Source of the DNA: Gnetum montanum | Lineage: Eukaryota; Streptophyta; Gnetopsida; Gnetales; Gnetaceae | Reading direction: 5' to 3' | Assembly (NCBI GenBank): GCA_015680685.1 | Contig: MNCI01029312.1 | Location: 559,852 to 623,851 of the forward strand | Length of the DNA: 64,000 nt | Shown here: piece by piece, positions 36,372-46,133 of the stretch | Layout: every line of letters begins with the position of its first letter | How positions within the stretch are numbered: position 1 is the first letter of the stretch | Made by a program: the position numbers and the translations under genes | The notes under the pieces: model-generated | Told to the model about the DNA's origin: nothing | What the model saw: the letters and a program-made list of their open reading frames with translations, nothing else | The model's database searches: none

Positions 36372-38564
36372 CTATTCTTGAGATGGGAAAAGAATGGGGA
36401 GGATTACGCTGGTAGGAATCCTCATATCTCTAACCCCCTCATCTTCTTTCTCAAGTGAATCCCCATTTTCTTGGAGTGTACAAATTTTGTTTTCAACACC
36501 TCCTTTTTCAACCATCCTACTTCTTCCATTTGAAGTGATGTTATCCATCATGAAAGGTTCACTATAGATGTATATTTGATTTGGTTTTCCTTTCCAAGGT
36601 AGCCACATGTGAGAATAATCTGTTGATATATAACCTAAGAAATTCTTGCTCCAACTTCTACTCAATAAGAGACTATGTGAATCCGGTATATCTGCCACTT
36701 GAATAGTTACTTTACTTCTGATACGGGGTTCAGAAGCAATTTCCAATAGAACGTTTGGTAATTGACCCACAATCTTCACTCTACTTTTATCCACTTGAAC
36801 AATCTTCTTATTTGATTTTTCAGGAATCAAACCAAGTTTCTTAGATATAGACAATGGCATTATAGTAGATGTAGCTCCAGAATCAACCAAACAATTGTGT
36901 AAGTATTTATCTTTCAATTTCATTGTCAAAAGGAAAGGAGGAGCTTCCTTGTCATGTGAAGTCTTCAATTTCTCATCATTACTAGACACATAACTTAACT
37001 CTGATTCTCTAGCTCTCCTTTTGCCTTTAATAAACTCTAAAGCCTTTCTTTGCTGATCTCCTATTTGAAGTAACTGATAGAGGCTAATATTGGCTTTGAC
37101 ACGTTTAAGGTCTTTTACCAAATCATATTCTCCATCACCAATGAAGCTTGATCTCTTTATCCATTTGTTGAAAGACTGATTTGGAGTGCTTTGCTCCACT
37201 TGATTGTCTTTACCTTTATTCTTATCCCTTCTACTTGGCTCAAAAGCTTTTCTCTTAGTAGATGGATCAGTAATAACATTTGGGGGTCTAGAAGTAGTTA
37301 GTCTTTCCTTAGATCGAAGACTATATCCATTTTCCTCATTGTTATTACATTCCTCATCTGAAGACATATCTTCTTCAGAACTTGATAGAGAAGAAGTATC
37401 GCTTGATCCATCGCTAGAAGATTTATTCGCATAATGAACACTAGATAACTCATCATCAGATTCAATATCAAGAAAGTTGGACATAATAAGATCACTTTCA
37501 TCCTCATCTTCTACTAACTTAGTGTCTTGATGTTTATGCTTTCTACTTTTACTTTCTTCCTTGATATTTACTCTTGCCAATGCTTTCTCAAGCTTCACTA
37601 TTTTGTTAGACATATCTCTCATTAATTGTCCTTTTTCAGATCCCACTCTTTCATGTTCTGGCTCTTCCTTAATGTGAGATGGACTTGGTAAAGCTTTGAA
37701 TTGAGTAAAATCTTGCATAGGGATCATAACTCTTTCTTCTCTTTTTGGAATTGTGATATTTTCTTCAGGATTCAAATTCAATTGTTTTTCTAGCTGTATA
37801 GCTTCACTAAAGTATTCATTTAGTGTAGTTAAGTTTGGAGTTCTCCTTAACCAAATTGAAATGTTGGGGTTGACAGCCTTAAGGTAAGTTTCCTTAAGCA
37901 TTTCTTCTGATGGCCTATATTGCCTTTGAAAGAGTCCACAAATTCGTTGAAACTTAATGTTGAAATCTCTAATTGACTCTTTAACTCCTTGCTTAGCTTG
38001 TATTAGCCCACAGTATAATTGTTGTTGATCTAATTGATTACCAAACTGGGCCAAGAAAAGATTCTTCATATCATCCCAACTTGTAATACTATTACTTGGT
38101 AAGTTTGAATACCAAATCTGAGCCATATCCTTTAGATTTGATACAAACAACCTACAAGCTTGATCTTGATGTTGAATATTTGCATGAGCTAAAGCTAACT
38201 CAAACATGTGAATATATTCTTCAGCTAAATAAGCTTTTCCAGGAATAAAAGGCTCAGGCAAATATTTGTAAACTACCTTAGGAATATCATTGTAGTTTTG
38301 AAATCCTAATGGTGTAACTCCTTGCCAAGGATTTGCCATCCTATTCCTTTGAAATGTTGAACTCTTAGACTTTCTAGATCTTCTCTTACGAATTGATAAA
38401 CCAGAGATAATGGGTGATCTTCTTGATCTTCTAGTTTTCACTCCACTACTTGTTCCCAATTCAGAAACTTTCTTTTGTTCTTCTTCTGATGAAGAATCAG
38501 TCTTAGAATCTAGAATATCTTTTGAAACTTTGAAACTTTCCAAACTATCAAATTTCTTGGTCAT
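36372..38564 (-). CDS. Gag-protease polyprotein of element H (intact, 730 codons)
   Basis: Start 38564 lies about 100 bases after the primer site; the stop is about 200 bases before the 3' LTR. Residues 1-75 are charged, with a basic cluster at 44-67 (TRRSRRS, RKRRSRKSK) that could act as a nuclear localisation signal. Residues about 100-260 form a Retrotrans_gag-type capsid domain (EYIHMFELAL, WYSNLPSNSITSWDDMKNLFLAQF, GVKESIRDFNIKFQRI). Residues 340-410 are rich in Ser, Asp and Glu. The protease loop LVDSGATSTIMPL has catalytic Asp 561, and residues 632-638 (LLLSRSW) replace the usual ILGRPW. No CX2CX4HX4C knuckle is present and no RT or IN follows. It is the only long intact frame in the window. 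It probably forms particles that package the element RNA and are matured by its own protease, with polymerase functions supplied in trans (inference). Confidence 0.92.
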   Translation of the reverse strand: MTKKFDSLESFKVSKDILDSKTDSSSEEEQKKVSELGTSSGVKTRRSRRSPIISGLSIRKRRSRKSKSSTFQRNRMANPWQGVTPLGFQNYNDIPKVVYKYLPEPFIPGKAYLAEEYIHMFELALAHANIQHQDQACRLFVSNLKDMAQIWYSNLPSNSITSWDDMKNLFLAQFGNQLDQQQLYCGLIQAKQGVKESIRDFNIKFQRICGLFQRQYRPSEEMLKETYLKAVNPNISIWLRRTPNLTTLNEYFSEAIQLEKQLNLNPEENITIPKREERVMIPMQDFTQFKALPSPSHIKEEPEHERVGSEKGQLMRDMSNKIVKLEKALARVNIKEESKSRKHKHQDTKLVEDEDESDLIMSNFLDIESDDELSSVHYANKSSSDGSSDTSSLSSSEEDMSSDEECNNNEENGYSLRSKERLTTSRPPNVITDPSTKRKAFEPSRRDKNKGKDNQVEQSTPNQSFNKWIKRSSFIGDGEYDLVKDLKRVKANISLYQLLQIGDQQRKALEFIKGKRRARESELSYVSSNDEKLKTSHDKEAPPFLLTMKLKDKYLHNCLVDSGATSTIMPLSISKKLGLIPEKSNKKIVQVDKSRVKIVGQLPNVLLEIASEPRIRSKVTIQVADIPDSHSLLLSRSWSKNFLGYISTDYSHMWLPWKGKPNQIYIYSEPFMMDNITSNGRSRMVEKGGVENKICTLQENGDSLEKEDEGVRDMRIPTSVILPILFPSQE

Positions 38565-38656
38565 GAACTGAAAATAGTATCTAATTCTTAAGCCTTACAA
38601 ATAATTGTTGATGTACTAAAAGTATAAGGCTTATGAACCTAGAGGCTTAATTTTCA

Positions 38657-38674
38657 GCCCTCCTTCTAGCGCCA
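38657..38674 (-). promoter_or_regulatory. Primer-binding site of element H
   Basis: The minus strand reads TGGCGCTAGAAGGAGGGC, 7 bases after the 5' LTR end. The same site occurs in element D at 47844. It starts with TGG, as a site pairing to a tRNA CCA end must. Which tRNA is meant was not determined. Confidence 0.8.
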
Positions 38675-39876
38675 AAAGAACTGTTGGCGACCGTTTGGGA
38701 CGCGACCGCCAACGAGTGTCCTCGAACAGGATTTAGGTGCCTGCTGGTCTCTGGCAACACCAAGGCCCAGATACCTCCAAATAACTCAGTAGTTAATGTG
38801 AGTATGTGTGTGTGCTGTTGCGGCGTGCGGTTGTGTGCAATGTAACGATTGCGTGTGTGTGAAATACAAATGACTTACTTTAAGAGATTCAGCCAACTTT
38901 ATCAAGTACTGTGAGTTATTGAGAGTTTCCTATTTTGTTCAAACTACCTAGTCTATGCGGTCCCTATAATACCTGCTTGTAACAAGTAAAATTTTGCATA
39001 AACATTTGAGCACAACTCCGCAAATCTACTCCTAATTTTCCCCAGAGAGAGATATATAGTTCCACAAGAAAACTAGAAATAGAGCAAGATTCAAAGGAAA
39101 TAGACAGAAAGAAAAGAAAGCAGATTTGTGTGGACCTCAAATATTTAAACAAGGTAAAATGACACGAGTAAACACTTCGCAATAAAGCTATTCCAAATTC
39201 AATATCTATGAATTGTTCAAACTTCCAAGACTCAAACAAGCAATATCTTCAAGACAATCCTACTGTACTACCAAAAATTGCTGCGTAAACTACCATGTAC
39301 GAGACTCCATTTTGGCTAGACAGTAGATGTCAACGATTGCATTTAAACAGAACCTTTAAAAGACTTGACAATTTCTGATTGAAATAACACGGAAAATCAC
39401 TCTAAAGATAAAAAGAAGCTATTCTGGTCCCATCAAAATACCAAAGATTTTCTGAACCCTCTCGACTACCAAATTGTTCCACGGCGTGACTACAAACAGA
39501 GGCTCTCTTCCAACAATCCAATAGCAGTTCCCAAACGTTGCACAATAACGAAATTTACTACTAAAATGCTCTCAAGGCTTTTTGAACACAAGCGCTTCTA
39601 TGGCAAAATTTTAACAGAAATTCCTATTGGGCAACAAGAACAATAAGAGCAATCTAAAAATCCCAAAATTACTTGCCAAGAATGATACTACCTAAACCAC
39701 TAGCTAAGCAATTAAAACAAAACAAAAATGAAATGCATAACTCACAGGACCATGACAAAGAGGCTGAAATCTTTATTCTAGCAAGCCATCTTGCAAACAA
39801 TCTTCTTTACAAATCTTCCAAGTGTGATGATGATGCTCCTTGATGTGATGTTCTTTCCTCCTTGACCCTTGAAGCC

Positions 39877-39884
39877 TATTTATA
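39877..39884 (-). promoter_or_regulatory. TATA box in 5' LTR of element H
   Basis: The minus strand reads TATAAATA in CCTATAAATAGGC. It lies about 200 bases downstream of the minisatellite, so the array is in promoter/enhancer position. The partner LTR has TATAAAAA at 35147-35154. Confidence 0.7.
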
Positions 39885-40084
39885 GGATTCCAAGGTAGGT
39901 AGGGAAGTTACATTTTCAAAAATATCTTAAAAATATCTCACCTAACTTCTCTCCCAAGTAACTTGGCCAACCAATTAGGAGATTACTTGGCCAACAAGTT
40001 AGGAGGTTACTTGCCCAACAAGTTAGGTAAGTTACAACAACTTTGGGTGGTTTCAACCACAAAAGAGATAAAAATGCTGCATCT

Positions 40085-40094
40085 GACACGTGTC
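40085..40094. promoter_or_regulatory. G-box palindrome beside the minisatellite
   Basis: GACACGTGTC is a perfect palindrome around the CACGTG core bound by plant bZIP and bHLH factors. A second copy lies at 41024-41033 on the other side of the array, and the left LTR has the same pair at 35344-35353 and 35485-35494. Function is inferred from the motif only. Confidence 0.6.
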
Positions 40095-40100
40095 CCATGT

Positions 40101-41000
40101 AGTTGCCAAGTGTCTTCATGCAGTTGCCAAGTGTCTTCATGCAGTTGCCAAGTGTCTTCATGCAGTTGCCAAGTGTCTTCATGCAGTTGCCAAGTGTCTT
40201 CATGCAGTTGCCAAGTGTCTTCATGCAGTTGCCAAGTGTCTTCATGCAGTTGCCAAGTGTCTTCATGCAGTTGCCAAGTGTCTTCATGCAGTTGCCAAGT
40301 GTCTTCATGCAGTTGCCAAGTGTCTTCATGCAGTTGCCAAGTGTCTTCATGCAGTTGCCAAGTGTCTTCATGCAGTTGCCAAGTGTCTTCATGCAGTTGC
40401 CAAGTGTCTTCATGCAGTTGCCAAGTGTCTTCATGCAGTTGCCAAGTGTCTTCATGCAGTTGCCAAGTGTCTTCATGCAGTTGCCAAGTGTCTTCATGCA
40501 GTTGCCAAGTGTCTTCATGCAGTTGCCAAGTGTCTTCATGCAGTTGCCAAGTGTCTTCATGCAGTTGCCAAGTGTCTTCATGCAGTTGCCAAGTGTCTTC
40601 ATGCAGTTGCCAAGTGTCTTCATGCAGTTGCCAAGTGTCTTCATGCAGTTGCCAAGTGTCTTCATGCAGTTGCCAAGTGTCTTCATGCAGTTGCCAAGTG
40701 TCTTCATGCAGTTGCCAAGTGTCTTCATGCAGTTGCCAAGTGTCTTCATGCAGTTGCCAAGTGTCTTCATGCAGTTGCCAAGTGTCTTCATGCAGTTGCC
40801 AAGTGTCTTCATGCAGTTGCCAAGTGTCTTCATGCAGTTGCCAAGTGTCTTCATGCAGTTGCCAAGTGTCTTCATGCAGTTGCCAAGTGTCTTCATGCAG
40901 TTGCCAAGTGTCTTCATTTAGTTGCCAAGTGTCTTCATGTAGTTGCCAAGTGTCTTCATTCATTTGCCAAGTGTCTTCATTTAGTTGCCAAGTGTTCACC
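40101..41000 (-). repeat. 21-bp minisatellite, 42 full units
   Basis: Units start every 21 bases from 40101 to 40962, with a partial unit from 40983. Nearly all, from the second to about the 38th, appear identical; the last few are variants. Because 21 is a multiple of three and no stop is formed, several frames stay open on both strands (Ser-Cys-Ser-Cys-Gln-Val-Ser, Met-Lys-Thr-Leu-Gly-Asn-Cys and others). These frames are not genes. Each unit holds CAAGTG, an E-box-like word (CACTTG on the element strand). Confidence 0.97.
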
Positions 41001-41023
41001 ATGGAGAGAAACAAGTTGCAGTT

Positions 41024-41033
41024 GACACGTGTC
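41024..41033. promoter_or_regulatory. Second G-box palindrome beside the minisatellite
   Basis: GACACGTGTC again, followed by CCCAT and a TAGTTGACAAGTG word that resembles the 21-bp unit. Together with the copy at 40085 it brackets the array. Confidence 0.6.
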
Positions 41034-41703
41034 CCATTTAGTTGACAAGTGGCCATTGTGGAGATAAAGAGGTTGTAGTTGACAAGTGGCCTTTGTGGTG
41101 GTTATAACCACCATTTCAATTGACAAGTGTTCAATTCTCATAGGACTTTGAACAATTGTTGCATAAATTCCCTTTTTAAATCAATATTATATTTTATTGT
41201 TATTTATATCATAGTAGTAGAGATAATAACCATGGATTTGATGCATGGGTTGATATATAAATATATGTATGCGTATACAACCGAATGCATAAGTGGAGTT
41301 GTACTCTCACATTTTAATTTGTGGCACCTCGAATGTAATCCCAGTTATATCAAGGCCGATTCCATATTCATCTTCTCTGCACTTTATTACAGAAAAAGTA
41401 ACTAGAGCTACTCTATCATAAGCTAGAGAGATATCTACAATTGATACACCATTTTCTTTTGACTCTAGATAAACCCTCATGCCAACATTCCCAATTGCAA
41501 TGTCATTATCCCTTGATTTTCAAAACATTCAATTCAGCAACATTTTCATTTCTATTCCAACTTCATGGTTAATTAACTGTTGCAGAATTCTTTACAAGAA
41601 AGAACATAATCCTCCTAGAACAGTTTCAGTTCATTAGGATTCTGTACCTCACCATTTGCAAATAAGTCCACCTGTTCCATGAAATGGTAAAAATGTGCCA
41701 ACA

Positions 41704-42350
41704 CACACCTTCTTTGTCAATGTAGGAGCATCATCACATCCTCTACCTAGCCTTGATTAATCCTAATTAGCCATAGTATGACTCATGTTATCTAGTATGA
41801 TGTCTACAAGCCTCTATTGGTGTTCAGGAGCTAACTTACCCTCTCCATTCCCATGCGAAAACTATAAAAGCCCAAGAACAATTCTCATACAACAATAAGT
41901 TTTACTTAGTTATTTCTTGGAATTGTGATATCTAGATTGTGTGAAATACTCTTCCTCCCTTGGGTAAGTTATTTTTCTTTCCTTTTTATCCATTTTTTTT
42001 AGTCATCACTTCTATAAGTATGGTTATACTTTGTCAAATTGCTACCCTGCTTACATATCTCATAACTATTTGGTCTATGTGAAGTCTACTATTTGCATGG
42101 AAAATAAATCTTATGGTTTTTTCTCATCTTTATTATTGATTCCTTAAATATTAAAATATAAAAAGCATCATAAAATATTCAAAATCATAAAAATATTTAT
42201 TTAATTTTTATTTTCATAAGCTATGATGACTCAACCTTACCCAAGGAGATTAGAACTATTTGACATTGTGCTTGGCTATCAATGTTATGAATAAGAGTCA
42301 TTTTATTACATTTTTTGTGTGGTGATACAGCTGTCCTTTGAGGAATTATG
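41704..42350 (+). repeat. 3' LTR of element F, second piece
   Basis: It resumes the match to the left LTR of F from about 24500 onward. It starts with CACAC, the right target duplication of H. A TATA box, TATAAAAG, lies at 41863-41870. The end near 42350 is approximate and is followed by a TATG/TGTG-rich simple stretch. Confidence 0.82.
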
Positions 42351-45179
42351 ACATGTATGTATATGTGTATGTGTGTGTGAGCATTACCCCTATCTCCAAG
42401 TATGATTGCAATGCATATGTTTTCACTTTTGTTTTGTTCTTTATAATCATAAAATACAAAATCATTAATATTTTGTTTACTCTATTCCTTTTAGTTACAT
42501 GGAATTGAATTGTATCATATGTATTAGAATATATTTTATACTTTTTAAATGAAATAACCTATATGAGTGCTCTTGGAAATCCATTCAACAACATCTTTGA
42601 AGCTTATGATTGAATCACACTATAATTCAAATGATATATCGCTTGATTCAAAATTAGTGGGATCCTTACTAATAGATAAATACATAAATAATGTGTATTT
42701 AATTGAATGTAAAATTTTATGAGAAAATTATTTTTTATTTTATAAATAAGTATAGATAGAACCATGCATTAATAAGCATGTTTCATCATTAACATTCAAC
42801 AAGTTAATTATCTTATGTAAACCATCATAGTTATACATCTCATAACTTAATTCAAATACATATGATGAAACTAGATGGATGATTATACATATATGATGAT
42901 GATTCAAGAGAACTAAATAGCTCTAAAATATATCCTTCATTTAGTGAAATATGAATGTATGAAAAATTCATTCCTCCACTTTCCTCTTATTAACACTGGT
43001 GAAGCAAGAATATATTTATCAAGGAGTTCAATATGATATCATAAGTGGAATATTTTTACTACTATATCTATGGAAAGGTTTGATAGAATTCATATTTTTG
43101 TTAGAGATATGATGGAAAAATTTTCAAATCTTTAGAGAGAATCTTCAAATTCTAAGAATTTGATTAACCATGACCTAATCATAGGTCATGGTATGGAATC
43201 ACAACCTAATCATAGGTTCTAGTCAAGGAAAATTTCAAACTAATTAAAATGAAAAATCATTCACAAGACAGAGAGTAGTTTTGATTCATTTGTAAGTTTT
43301 TTAAATATGTCATACATCATGGTTATTTAATCATGATTAGATAACAAGTCATTCTAAAGTTCAATTTTTGTACCAAGAGTCATGATGAAGTCCTGATTGA
43401 TTTAACTTTGTTAATCATGAATTCACCATGACTTGTAATCATGATGAAATAACTCATGATAAAAATAAAATAAACATAGAAGAAGGAAGATGTTATGGAG
43501 ATTAAGAAAATGAATGTTCATTAACATTTCTAACACACAAAATTTTAACATTACCATCATGTGCTAGAACTTTTAACTGTCTCATGCATTATAACTAATA
43601 TGTTGGACTTAAGCTTGTATCCAATAAATTACTAGATTTATCATTTTTGAATGATTATTTTTACTCAACTAACTTGGTTGATAAGATTGAACAAATGCAA
43701 GTCTACAATAATCATTCTAGATTGAATCTACAACAATGTCACTCATCTCTATACTTTGGACTTTTGATCTAGGGTCTTGGTAATAATTATTGATACCTTA
43801 ATATATATTAATAATTTTCAAGATCATGTGGAATGGACATAAGAGATTAGATAAATTCAAAAGTATCATCTTAAATTGAGTTCATGTGATGTGACTTACA
43901 AGTAACATTAATCCTGACATTAGCATTACCTAGCCATCATCTAGATAGAACATGATCATTTATGTTTTTTGAGTCTTTTGAAAATGTAAAAACTAATATT
44001 TTCATCCTAGGAATGATATGGAATAGTCATTATAGTTTTGATAGAATCAAAATTATGATCATAAGATGTATTTTTAGGTGATAAAGTATGAATGAAATTG
44101 GTAGGTAACATTGATGCTAGCATTACCTAGGTGTGATCCTAGTGAAATGACCCAATTTTAGCATTCCATAGATACTAGGAGTATTAAAACTAATCCTCTT
44201 AATCTTGGGGAAGATTAGAAGACATCATCAAAATCTTGTAGAATTTTAAAATGTTACCAACAGTGATAATTTTATTAGCATTCCTATAAGCCAAGAAGAT
44301 TTGATAATGTTAAACCTATATATGTTTCAGTTATTGAAGTACCAGAAATATGGGTACAACATTGATCCCTTTTGATGGATGTTGCTAAGATGTCAAAGAT
44401 AATTTCATCAAAAAGAAGAAGACAGATAATGTATCAAAGATGTACCTAAAACAAAGAGAAAGCAAAAAAATGGAATGACGAAAGAATGTTAGGATATTAT
44501 TGATATGCTTGTTATGACGATGATTTTATGTTATAGAAGTGGAGCATGACTAAATCCTACATAAAAGATAGTCAAAAGGAATCCATTGATAGTTTTTGAC
44601 ATTATATTTTACTCAAAATCTTGGTCCAGCATCACTCGAATAGAACAAAGTTGATCAGTCCTCACTAATGTGTTGATGTGAGGAAGGTATATAGATAGGA
44701 GGAGTAAGAAGAAGAAGGAAGAAACATGTAAGAGGATAGATGATATATCAAGAAAAATATGAAATATAGTTTCTATAAACCATGTTGAGATGCTATGCTA
44801 CAAAAGTGAGACATGACTAGATCTCACACTTTAATGATATTAATGATTGTTGAATTTAAAAAATTCTCTTCCTATCTTACTTTAGGTCAACACATCCTAA
44901 CATGAAGAATAATGATAGAATACTTTTAGCTTTTTACATAAGATAGATCGATTATTAATATCCTTGCATAGTGTGTTGGGAAAGAGACATTAGTAGAATT
45001 GAACATGTAGGAATTTGGAGAATATATAAAATTATATAAAAAATATATTAAAAAATAATAGTAGAACATAGATAAAGAGAGAGAATGAGGAAGAGTGAGA
45101 TAGGAAAAGAATTAAAATTGGATTAATAAAACATAGATGAGAGGAAAAAGGCTTGGAACAAAAATCTTTTTTCATAAAG
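42351..45179. other. AT-rich stretch with small repeats, no genes recognised
   Basis: A TG-rich simple run occupies 42350-42381. A 24-base hairpin lies at 43168-43191 and words of the type ATCATGA cluster at 43300-43460. Two diverged stretches, about 44500-44600 and 44775-44870, share GAAGTGGAGCATGACTA/AAAGTGAGACATGACTA-like text and may be an old direct repeat. The right part may be the 3' noncoding end of element G. Confidence 0.4.
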
Positions 45180-46133
45180 TTCATATGTTGTACCTCTTAA
45201 TGTAGGCTAGATTGATAAGATTTGGATATTGATTCTCATGTGTATCTACTAGATAATATGGTAAATTACTAAGGCTCTTGATGAAAATGAAGAGACTTTT
45301 CTAGTTAGGAGAAAAATTTGTGATTTTGACATTTAGGAAGTATTGATAAATGACATCAACTTTCTTGGTCTCTCTTAGTTAAGCATGCTTATCATCATGA
45401 TATTGAATAGCTTCTTAATGATTATGGATGTCAATCATTGCTTTTTTATGATTCTCCTCAAGATTATCTATCTTAACATAGTGCAATTTATCATTTTCTT
45501 TATCTTTCATCTAAGTTTTTAGAGCTACTTGAAGAAAAGGCACATCCAATTTCACAAACAAGATTACTTTAGACTCATAGGTTAGCATGAATGGGGTTGG
45601 AAGAGTTGCATTATGAAAGATGATTTAGTATATTAAAAGACCATGAAATAACAAGGTATGCCATTTTCTAGGATTTTTCAACCATGGTCTTGAGAAACTA
45701 GATTATGGATTTCTTAGTCAACTCAGCTAGATCATTAAATTGATAATAAGAGGAAGATGAAAATGATTGGATGACTTAATATTGATCATATATTTTGATA
45801 ACTTCTTTACTCTTGAAATAAGATCCATTATTAGTGATAATATAGATGGGAACACCAAAGAGGATAATGATATGATCTAATATAAATTGAAAGATGTCAT
45901 TAAATATGAAAAATTTCAAAGATAGAAGTTTTACCCATTTGGTAAAGTAATCTATAGCTATTAAAATAAATTAATGATTGATAGAAAATGGGGAGGGGGT
46001 TTATTGAACCTATGAGATCTAGCTCTCATTTATAAAAGGACCACATAATTTTTCATGTTCTAAGCTTTTGAGATGCTATGTAGATAATTGGAACATGATG
46101 TTAACATATATTGTAACTTTTAACTATCCTATG
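45180..46133 (-). pseudogene. Integrase of element G (degenerate)
   Basis: Reading leftward from D's insertion point: ELDLIGSINPLP, then FILIAIDYFTKWVKLLSLKFF near 45900-45990, then FGVPIYIITNNGSYFKSKEVI near 45830. Here the second catalytic Asp has become Asn. LAELTKKSI follows, then after a shift PFMLTYESKVILFVKLDVPFLQVAL near 45560 and NLEENHKKAMIDIHNH near 45440. The C-terminal end INLAYIKRYNI is near 45190. Stops and frameshifts occur throughout. Confidence 0.85.
46129..46133. repeat. Left target-site duplication of element D
   Basis: CTATG, repeated exactly at 55513-55517. Confidence 0.87.

Larger units (their letters stand above)
33878..41703 (-). mobile_element. Element H: young Gag-PR-only LTR retrotransposon
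   Basis: Two LTRs (33878-36164 and 38682-41703) begin TGTTGG and end CCAACA. Between them are only 2517 bases with a primer site, one intact 730-codon Gag-PR frame and a purine tract, all on the minus strand. RT, RNase H and IN are absent, with no space for them, so it must rely on another element for cDNA synthesis and integration. The layout resembles plant TR-GAG elements (LTRs plus GAG only), with a protease in addition. The 5-bp flanks CACAT and CACAC fit a target duplication with one change. It sits inside the 3' LTR of F. Confidence 0.92.
38682..41703 (-). repeat. 5' LTR of element H (right copy, with expanded minisatellite)
   Basis: 3022 bases, 735 longer than its partner, mainly because the 21-bp array has 42 full units against 4. 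In element orientation, U3 starts at 41703 and runs left through the array to the TATA box at 39877-39884. The R/U5 part runs to 38682. Confidence 0.93.
24229..42350 (+). mobile_element. Element F: old Athila/Tat-like Ty3/Gypsy element, split by element H
   Basis: The left LTR (24229-about 25126) matches two separated pieces at the right, 33585-33877 and 41704-42350, which join when element H (33878-41703) is removed. Inside are gag, protease, RT, RNase H and IN remnants in Gypsy order. The RT context FMDDFSTY and the integrase style point to the Athila/Tat side. LTRs and coding parts are strongly diverged, so F is old and far older than H. Confidence 0.87.

Noticed and set aside
37204-37434. 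76-codon plus-strand frame inside the Gag-PR gene of H
   Set aside because: Antisense shadow of the Ser/Asp/Glu-rich part of the intact minus-strand frame.
40101-41000. CRISPR array
   Set aside because: The repeats are directly adjacent with no spacers, and the context is a plant LTR retrotransposon.
39916-41056. Four to five long open frames of 270-360 codons on both strands with perfect 7-residue repeats (such as Met-Lys-Thr-Leu-Gly-Asn-Cys)
   Set aside because: They arise because the repeat unit is 21 bp, a multiple of three without stops in several frames. They overlap on both strands inside an LTR and have no independent support as genes.
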